NCBI GenBank assembly: GCA_029378245.1
Contig: JARKIF010000018.1
Span: 124,001-188,000, forward strand
Direction of reading: 5' to 3'
From: Roridomyces roridus
Taxonomy: Eukaryota > Basidiomycota > Agaricomycetes > Agaricales > Mycenaceae
DNA length: 64,000 nt
Within the stretch, counting starts at the first letter, position 1, and every line of letters begins with the position of its first letter. The notes beneath the pieces were generated by a model. The model saw only the letters and a program-made list of their open reading frames with translations, ran no database searches and was not told the origin of the DNA. Made by a program: the position numbers and the translations under genes. Of the stretch, positions 59,401 through 64,000 are shown in pieces.

Positions 59401-60319
59401 GATTGATTTTCGCTTGAAGTTCGGCTTGGGATGGAGGGGAAGAATCTTCGTCTTCCAAAGCTTGAATCAAAGTAATGAGAAGACGTTCATTTCCGGAACA
59501 TCATAACTCACATCTGAAACCCGCATATCCGGGTTGTTCTTCACAATCTCCTTCACATCCGCCGGGATATCAATGCAGGTGTATGTTTCGTGGCAGAGGT
59601 GATCCTTTAACTGAACATAGACGTGCGCGTTGTCCGAGGCAGCCCAGATGTTCAACCAGCCATTACAGTTGTAGGTCTTCATCTGACCCTTGTCTCGGCG
59701 CTTGCCGAGGTTGTCTATCTTCTCGGGGGCTAGCTTCCGCGTGGAAGCTTGTGCGCAGTGGTAGGAAAAGCGAGAGTATCCGCCAGCGCCCTTGTAGCGA
59801 CGTACACTGTGATAGCTTTTTTCAAACGTGATGAGATTGAGAATAAAACAAGAAGAAATGAACTCACGAGAAACGATAATCCGTCGCATCCCACATGAGT
59901 CCGGAGACTTCATCGGCCCGAGCTTTGCCAGCAGTGTCGGTAGATGAATGCGAGGTGTCGAGGATGACAGATACATTGCTGACATTGTCTTGGGTTGACA
60001 GGAATTCGGAGAGATCATCCGGTGTCAATGGTGAGAGACCGAGGAAGATGGACGCGTCGAAATTGGCACCGCCGTTGCCACGCGTGGTTTTTTTGGGATT
60101 CTCTTTGTCGGATTCGTCGTCGGTGTCAACGGGGGTGGTGGAGCGCGGCTGGCGCGCGTCGCGTTTGTGTTTTGCGATGCCATCTGCGCATTCACGGCAA
60201 TTGATGGCGATTACGAGGCCGGAGGCATTGAAGGACGCCTTCCAGTACTCCATGGTGATCGGTTTGTGCTGTCGGCATTGGTTGCATTTACGAGAGTCGA
60301 GCTGAGAAGTCTCTACCAT
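56431..60319 (-). pseudogene. MULE transposase with SWIM zinc finger, split by a MITE
   Basis: The gene starts MVETSQLDSRKCNQCRQHKP at 60319, with a paired-cysteine head and CRECADGIAKHKRDA. Exons are joined by introns of about 45-55 nt near 59868, 59515, 59170 and 58710. The DDE-type core shows DSTFKTNRSGYECYAVLGEV (first Asp), CVTDKDITEINAMLAEIP (second Asp) and VCFWHAIRIVKGRL. A SWIM finger (WTCNCGQQKYNPYILCKHL) follows near 57780-57835. After RSSSP the frame meets TAG at 57424-57426, which belongs to the inserted hAT element. On the far side of that insert (below 56787) the original frame continues with QPDEYSDD, an intron, then EMAETREWLNERL to MGYID and a stop at 56431-56433. So the insert removes about 100 C-terminal residues; everything before it looks sound. 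Confidence 0.85.
56788..57426. mobile_element. 639 bp hAT-type MITE nested in the transposase
   Basis: Ends are TAGGGATGCACACCG and its imperfect inverse, CGGTGTGCATTCCTA. Both flanks carry the 8 bp CGGGGAAG (56780-56787 and 57427-57434), the classical hAT target duplication. There is no coding frame of note. Both subterminal regions (56795-56945 and 57240-57415) are packed with variants of 'gacgggtacgg' and the palindrome GACGGCCGTC, which could be transposase binding sites. Its last three bases supply the premature stop of the transposase. Confidence 0.9.
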
Positions 60320-60441
60320 CTTGGGACTTGTCGGGACAGGGAAGCTGATGGTGAGACGCGTTTAGACAGATCACGTGTCTCAATCAACAAAAATACATAG
60401 CTACACTACTTGCCGATGCTCCTGACAGTTGCCATCAGCGC

Positions 60442-60501
60442 CTGATCGGCTGTCGGCGGATCATCGGGCTGCAGGACACTGTTGGGCGGATAGCGTTTAG
60501 T
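60442..60501 (-). repeat. Right terminal inverted repeat of the MULE
   Basis: This is the inverted copy of 56227-56286. One extra base (g, 60502) precedes the target duplication on this side. Confidence 0.9.
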
Positions 60502-60510
60502 GGTACGAGT

Positions 60511-61666
60511 GCATCCAGGAGTTGGGACAACCGGAGAACCGAAAAACCGAAAAACCGGGATTTTGGTGATGGCGGTGTTTTGCCGTCCGGCACAAACAAA
60601 TAGATCACCGATCAGATCACTACTCCTGACTCACTCGACGACACCCCGCCCGACGCCCGTTGTCTATGCCTGCCCCGCACCTAGCCACCCGACTCCCTCC
60701 CGACGTCTGTCGCCTGCGAGGCACCGCGACATGCTGCCGCCGCACAGCGACGATGGAGACCGACCGTGTGACGAGGTTGGGTAGGACTAAGCAGCAGAAG
60801 AGTCAAGACACGGCCAATGGACATTATCGCGATTAGATCATGTATTAGAGAATTAATCAATTCTTACTCTCGCCTCTCATGTTCTACTTCTGATTCTCTG
60901 GTACTCGAGGCGAACCACCTACACGGTTAGACCCCCTGCATGCCTGAACAAGCGTACAACTGTTCTCCGCATACGGGGCGCCTCGAAGGCCTCGTATACG
61001 GGTTACTATCTACTTCGTACCCGGGGTTCGAGCGCGTTTATTACGCTGCTGAACCTTTCCCGACCTCGCCCCGCTCGTTTCCCTACAAGCTCACCGAGGT
61101 CAACTTGCGCTTCAGTCACCGTGAAGCCTACGAATCCGCACCGCATCACAATGGAGCCCACTGCGAGGGCTTCACACGACTGAAGCCACTTCCGCGACGT
61201 ATCTACGAAGCGGACCCCCTCCGAGTCGTATCTACGATTCAAGCGCATCTCTTGCTCGCTAGCATCCAGGAGCTGCGCCAGGATTCGCGTGTCGACAAGA
61301 AACGCGAAGTGCAGAATCTGCTGCTTGGTCTCGGCCCCGCGGCACTTTTGTACGAAGCACGTTACACACTTCATCTCTCTTTGGAGACGAATTGGGTGCA
61401 CGCTTATCCACCCTACTGCTAGCTGTGTTAGCGCCGCTTATAGTGGCTGCTTCTAGTGCTAGCAAGTAGTAGGTCATTTCTCGAGCATGTACTTCCACTT
61501 TTCCCATTCTACATTCGCTCGCTCGACGTTCTACGTAGGATTTCTTTAACCTACCCTTTTCGTGCCCGTCGTGCTCCACTCTTGAAAAAGAAGAGTTGCG
61601 CTGGCAGAACAAAGTTTCGTTACTTATCCCCGAATCATCAAACTTTGCTTTTCTCTTGCTACCACC
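60511..61666. other. MULE flank and possible 5' LTR/leader of a retroelement
   Basis: No gene is convincingly supported. A plus-strand frame at 60940-61422 (160 codons) begins MPEQAYNCSPHTGRLEGLVY and lacks family motifs. Since a Gag-like frame starts at 61667, part of this stretch is likely to be the 5' LTR and leader of that element. 'tgtgacgagg' at about 60766 is a TG-start candidate. Without the other LTR in the window the edges cannot be set. No good primer-binding site was recognised. Confidence 0.35.
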
Positions 61667-64000
61667 ATGTCTACGCAATCTCACAAGCAGCAACTCCTCA
61701 AAAACAACCCACGCCGTCCTTCCGGCGGTCAACCTTCTCAAAATCAGAGCAAGAAGGGGGCGAGCGTGACCACACCGCGAACGCCTACATCTTCGCTCTC
61801 GACTCCCACCGCTGCTCCTGCGCGCAACGTGAATGCTTCGGAATCTTCCCTTCCCTCGCTTGGTCGAGCTGAACCTCGAATCCCGTCAGTACCTCTTCCT
61901 GGGCTGAGACCTCAGCGGCGAACGACTAGTGCTACGGTAGTCCCCAACAATGAGTATGAGGAGAGCGCGGCTCCAGCCGCGAACTCCGCTTATACCTCTG
62001 ACAGGCCTAGCCCGGTTGAACGCGTTCCCGCGTCGCCGACTGGGTCTAGTCTCTCCCCCCTTCCTGAAGAGTACCGAGATCGAGATGACGACCAGGCACC
62101 ACTTGAGGAGGATGATCCTCCTCAACCTGATACCGTCCTCTCTCATGAGAGTATAACAGCGGCTCTGGGACCAAAGGGTAAAGGACGACAGAGGGAGACT
62201 ACCGAGGAGGATGAGGAATTCACGCGACTGTTCTCGCGACGAGGAGAGGTTATTCAGCTGTACATTGATGAACCCCTTTCCTCCACTGTCTTACGTCTTC
62301 ATCCTCCATTCGACCCAGTTCAAGACGTCGATCCTCTCATGGATTACGGAGCCGTCGATGGCTTACTTACGGGTTACACGGCAGAGGCGTCCATGTACCT
62401 GAGGGATGCTATCATTCGTTATCAAGAACCTCACAACAACTTTGTCTGGACTGGTTCCTTGTCCGAAGCTATTGACGAGCTTGTGTCCATCGACGCGACG
62501 TCCATTATGGTCGCACTGCTGGAGAATCGTGAGGGGGTCAATTACTACGGACTGGGATTTGTCGAACTGGAGTCAATAGCCCATATCACCGTGGCCGTAC
62601 AGCAAATCCTTGACGCGCTCTCGGCATTCTCATCTAAGCAACCCAAAGCACGATTTACCGTTGACCCTAACTACGGCTACTTGTGTCTACTGGAGGAGAA
62701 TGAACATTCGGCCACTATCCGCATCCTTTTCTCCTCCCTTCAGCTGCGCCTCAAACGAGCAGATACTCATATACGCAAACAGTTGGCTAATCTTCGACGA
62801 ATATGGACGAACGACGACGAAGGTACCCTCGGCTCCGTGAATTCGACGGTCACTGATGTACGACAATACTATGGAATGGTGTCCCCGAGGACGGAGCTCG
62901 CTCGCCTAGTGGCGCGTTCTGATTACGGGCAGCGCGCTGCTTGGGTTGACCCTCAAGCTCATCGCGACCTATTGGCCATTTTTCCTGCTGGCGAAATGCC
63001 TGCGCAATTTCCTTACCGTGCTCCGAGTCACGGTTTGGAAGGAGTTATCCCAACCATCAAGGAGCCCGAGCGACCTATTACCCCGGTGAGCGCGGCTCCG
63101 TCCGCTGCTGCTGGAAATAATGGGTTCCAGAGCCCTGGGGCAGGAACGGTTCGCTTTCAAACTCCACCACCTCCACCAATTTCGGCGTTGCTCCGTCCTA
63201 CTGCTGTCAAGTCGTTACCAGGTGCAGGAAGGATACCCAACATGCATAACGTCGGACAACCGATCTCAAATACTGGGGGGCCATCGATGATGCATACAGG
63301 TTACGGATTCCGCGGCGTCATGCCTGCACCTCTACAAGCTCCTTCAGCAGCGCTAGGACTGCAGCTCAAGGCTACTTATACCACAACCAAGACGAATGAT
63401 CCCCTTCTTGTCCAGACACCCGTGAATTCTTCCAAGGTGCCACCATCCGGACCACCTAATGCGCCATCTCCAAACCATCCATCAAATTATCCTGGCTCGT
63501 CTGGAGGAGGAGGCGGAGGTTGGGGACAGGGTGGCGGTAGTGGGAGAGGATTTCCAGGGGGAGGTGGATATCCTGGAGGCGGCGGAATGGGGGGCGGTCG
63601 AGGAGGAGGACATCCAACAGGAGGCGGCGGTGGCCCTGGAGGTGGTAGTCCAAGCGGCGGTGGTCCAGGAGGTGGTAATCCAGGCGGCAACCCGGGTGGT
63701 CATCCCGGTGGACCTCCAGGTGGAGCTGGAGGTGGCGGAGGTGGAGGAAATGGCCCTGGTCCTATGGCGAACGCGGGTTCTGATCCTGCAGGCGCCGACC
63801 AGTGGCAATTGAATCACAAACTTCAACTATCCGTCATTCCCTCGTGGGACGGAGGACCAATTACAGTCTTTGACTACGTCATCCGCATGGACGCATTGGC
63901 GCTTCTCAGCCCGCGTATGGCGGTGGGAATAGCTCAATTGGCTTCCTCGAAGTTCACGGGACGAGCTGAGAACTGGTGGATTGCCCTTCCTCCCGCTGCT
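61667..64000 (+). CDS. LTR-retrotransposon Gag-like polyprotein (partial, open at edge)
   Basis: From ATG at 61667 (in 'ccaccatgtc', a good context) 778 codons run to the window edge without a stop. The head is Ser/Pro/Thr-rich (SGGQPSQNQSKKGASVTTPR), then acidic. A folded-looking middle (residues about 195-450) contains WTGSLSEAIDELVSIDATSI and LRLKRADTHIRKQLANLRRI. Then comes a Gly/Pro-rich run of about 100 residues (63490-63760) made of GGGGP- and GGNPGG-like units. The last visible part, LQLSVIPSWDGGPITVFDYV then FTGRAENWWIALP, is the Gag capsid pattern of Ty3/gypsy-type elements (F-x-G-x-A-x-x-W-W). Protease, reverse transcriptase and integrase, if present, lie beyond the window. The long N-terminal region before the capsid is unusual. 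Confidence 0.65.
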   Translation, partial: MSTQSHKQQLLKNNPRRPSGGQPSQNQSKKGASVTTPRTPTSSLSTPTAAPARNVNASESSLPSLGRAEPRIPSVPLPGLRPQRRTTSATVVPNNEYEESAAPAANSAYTSDRPSPVERVPASPTGSSLSPLPEEYRDRDDDQAPLEEDDPPQPDTVLSHESITAALGPKGKGRQRETTEEDEEFTRLFSRRGEVIQLYIDEPLSSTVLRLHPPFDPVQDVDPLMDYGAVDGLLTGYTAEASMYLRDAIIRYQEPHNNFVWTGSLSEAIDELVSIDATSIMVALLENREGVNYYGLGFVELESIAHITVAVQQILDALSAFSSKQPKARFTVDPNYGYLCLLEENEHSATIRILFSSLQLRLKRADTHIRKQLANLRRIWTNDDEGTLGSVNSTVTDVRQYYGMVSPRTELARLVARSDYGQRAAWVDPQAHRDLLAIFPAGEMPAQFPYRAPSHGLEGVIPTIKEPERPITPVSAAPSAAAGNNGFQSPGAGTVRFQTPPPPPISALLRPTAVKSLPGAGRIPNMHNVGQPISNTGGPSMMHTGYGFRGVMPAPLQAPSAALGLQLKATYTTTKTNDPLLVQTPVNSSKVPPSGPPNAPSPNHPSNYPGSSGGGGGGWGQGGGSGRGFPGGGGYPGGGGMGGGRGGGHPTGGGGGPGGGSPSGGGPGGGNPGGNPGGHPGGPPGGAGGGGGGGNGPGPMANAGSDPAGADQWQLNHKLQLSVIPSWDGGPITVFDYVIRMDALALLSPRMAVGIAQLASSKFTGRAENWWIALPPAA

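Larger units (their letters stand above)
56227..60502. mobile_element. MULE (Mutator-like) DNA transposon, complete ends
   Basis: The 60 bp left end (56227-56286, beginning actaaacgctatccgcccaa) is repeated inverted at 60442-60501 with one mismatch. Both sides carry the same 8 bp, GTACGAGT (56219-56226 and 60503-60510), the kind of target duplication expected for Mutator-like elements (8-11 bp). Inside is one minus-strand transposase gene and a nested 639 bp hAT-type element. High identity of the ends suggests recent movement. Total length is about 4.28 kb, of which about 3.64 kb is the original element. Confidence 0.9.

Noticed and set aside
60940..61422. 160-codon plus-strand frame before the Gag-like gene
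   Set aside because: It lies where an LTR or leader is expected, and no family features were seen.

Overview
This window looks like a piece of a filamentous basidiomycete (Agaricomycete-type) nuclear genome. The support is many very short introns of about 45-60 nt with GT-AG ends, 5-6 nt microexons, a fungal sphingolipid C9-methyltransferase, a Goodbye-NACHT STAND protein, tandem F-box/LRR genes, the 'HGDLRGANIL' class of fungal kinase, an SH3-tailed one-pass membrane protein, and MULE and hAT DNA transposons. There is no operon logic; genes are individually promoted, several with visible TATA boxes. All assignments come from reading motifs; no database search was possible.

Layout. 1-617: 3' end of a Ser/Pro/Ala-rich protein. 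618-17393: a large inverted duplication with arms of about 3.3-3.6 kb (618-4227 and 14019-17393), each carrying the same Ser/Thr kinase gene facing outward, around a 9.8 kb spacer. The spacer holds a frameshifted sphingolipid C9-methyltransferase, a third truncated copy of the repeat, long non-coding DNA and a conserved fungal protein of unknown function. The left arm alone carries a 343 bp TIR element whose empty site is kept in the right arm. 18.4-20.5 kb: a P1/S58 (DmpA-like) self-processing aminopeptidase and a possible small secreted protein. 20.8-28.6 kb: four tandem F-box/LRR-like genes on the minus strand, only one with an uninterrupted frame. 29.0-33.4 kb: an intact APC-family amino-acid permease and an unknown protein with a 6 nt exon. 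33.5-42.4 kb: a Goodbye-NACHT-TPR STAND receptor with a Cys-rich tail, next to two tandem TKL-like kinases. 42.6-47.3 kb: malate dehydrogenase, aldo-keto reductase and GAPDH, all on the minus strand. 48.5-56.1 kb: a fumarylacetoacetate-hydrolase-fold protein with a secretory signal, a one-pass SH3 membrane protein, then a decayed zone with an FAH tail fragment and a truncated delta-9 desaturase. 56.2-60.5 kb: a complete MULE transposon (60 bp TIRs, 8 bp target duplication) whose transposase is split by a 639 bp hAT-type MITE. 61.7-64.0 kb: the Gag-like start of an LTR retrotransposon, open at the window edge.

A cross-cutting feature is that many conserved genes, including GAPDH, carry one or more single-base indels. 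The permease, MDH, peptidase, AKR and one F-box gene are clean. I cannot tell from sequence alone how much of this is real gene decay and how much is consensus error; each entry states the breaks seen.
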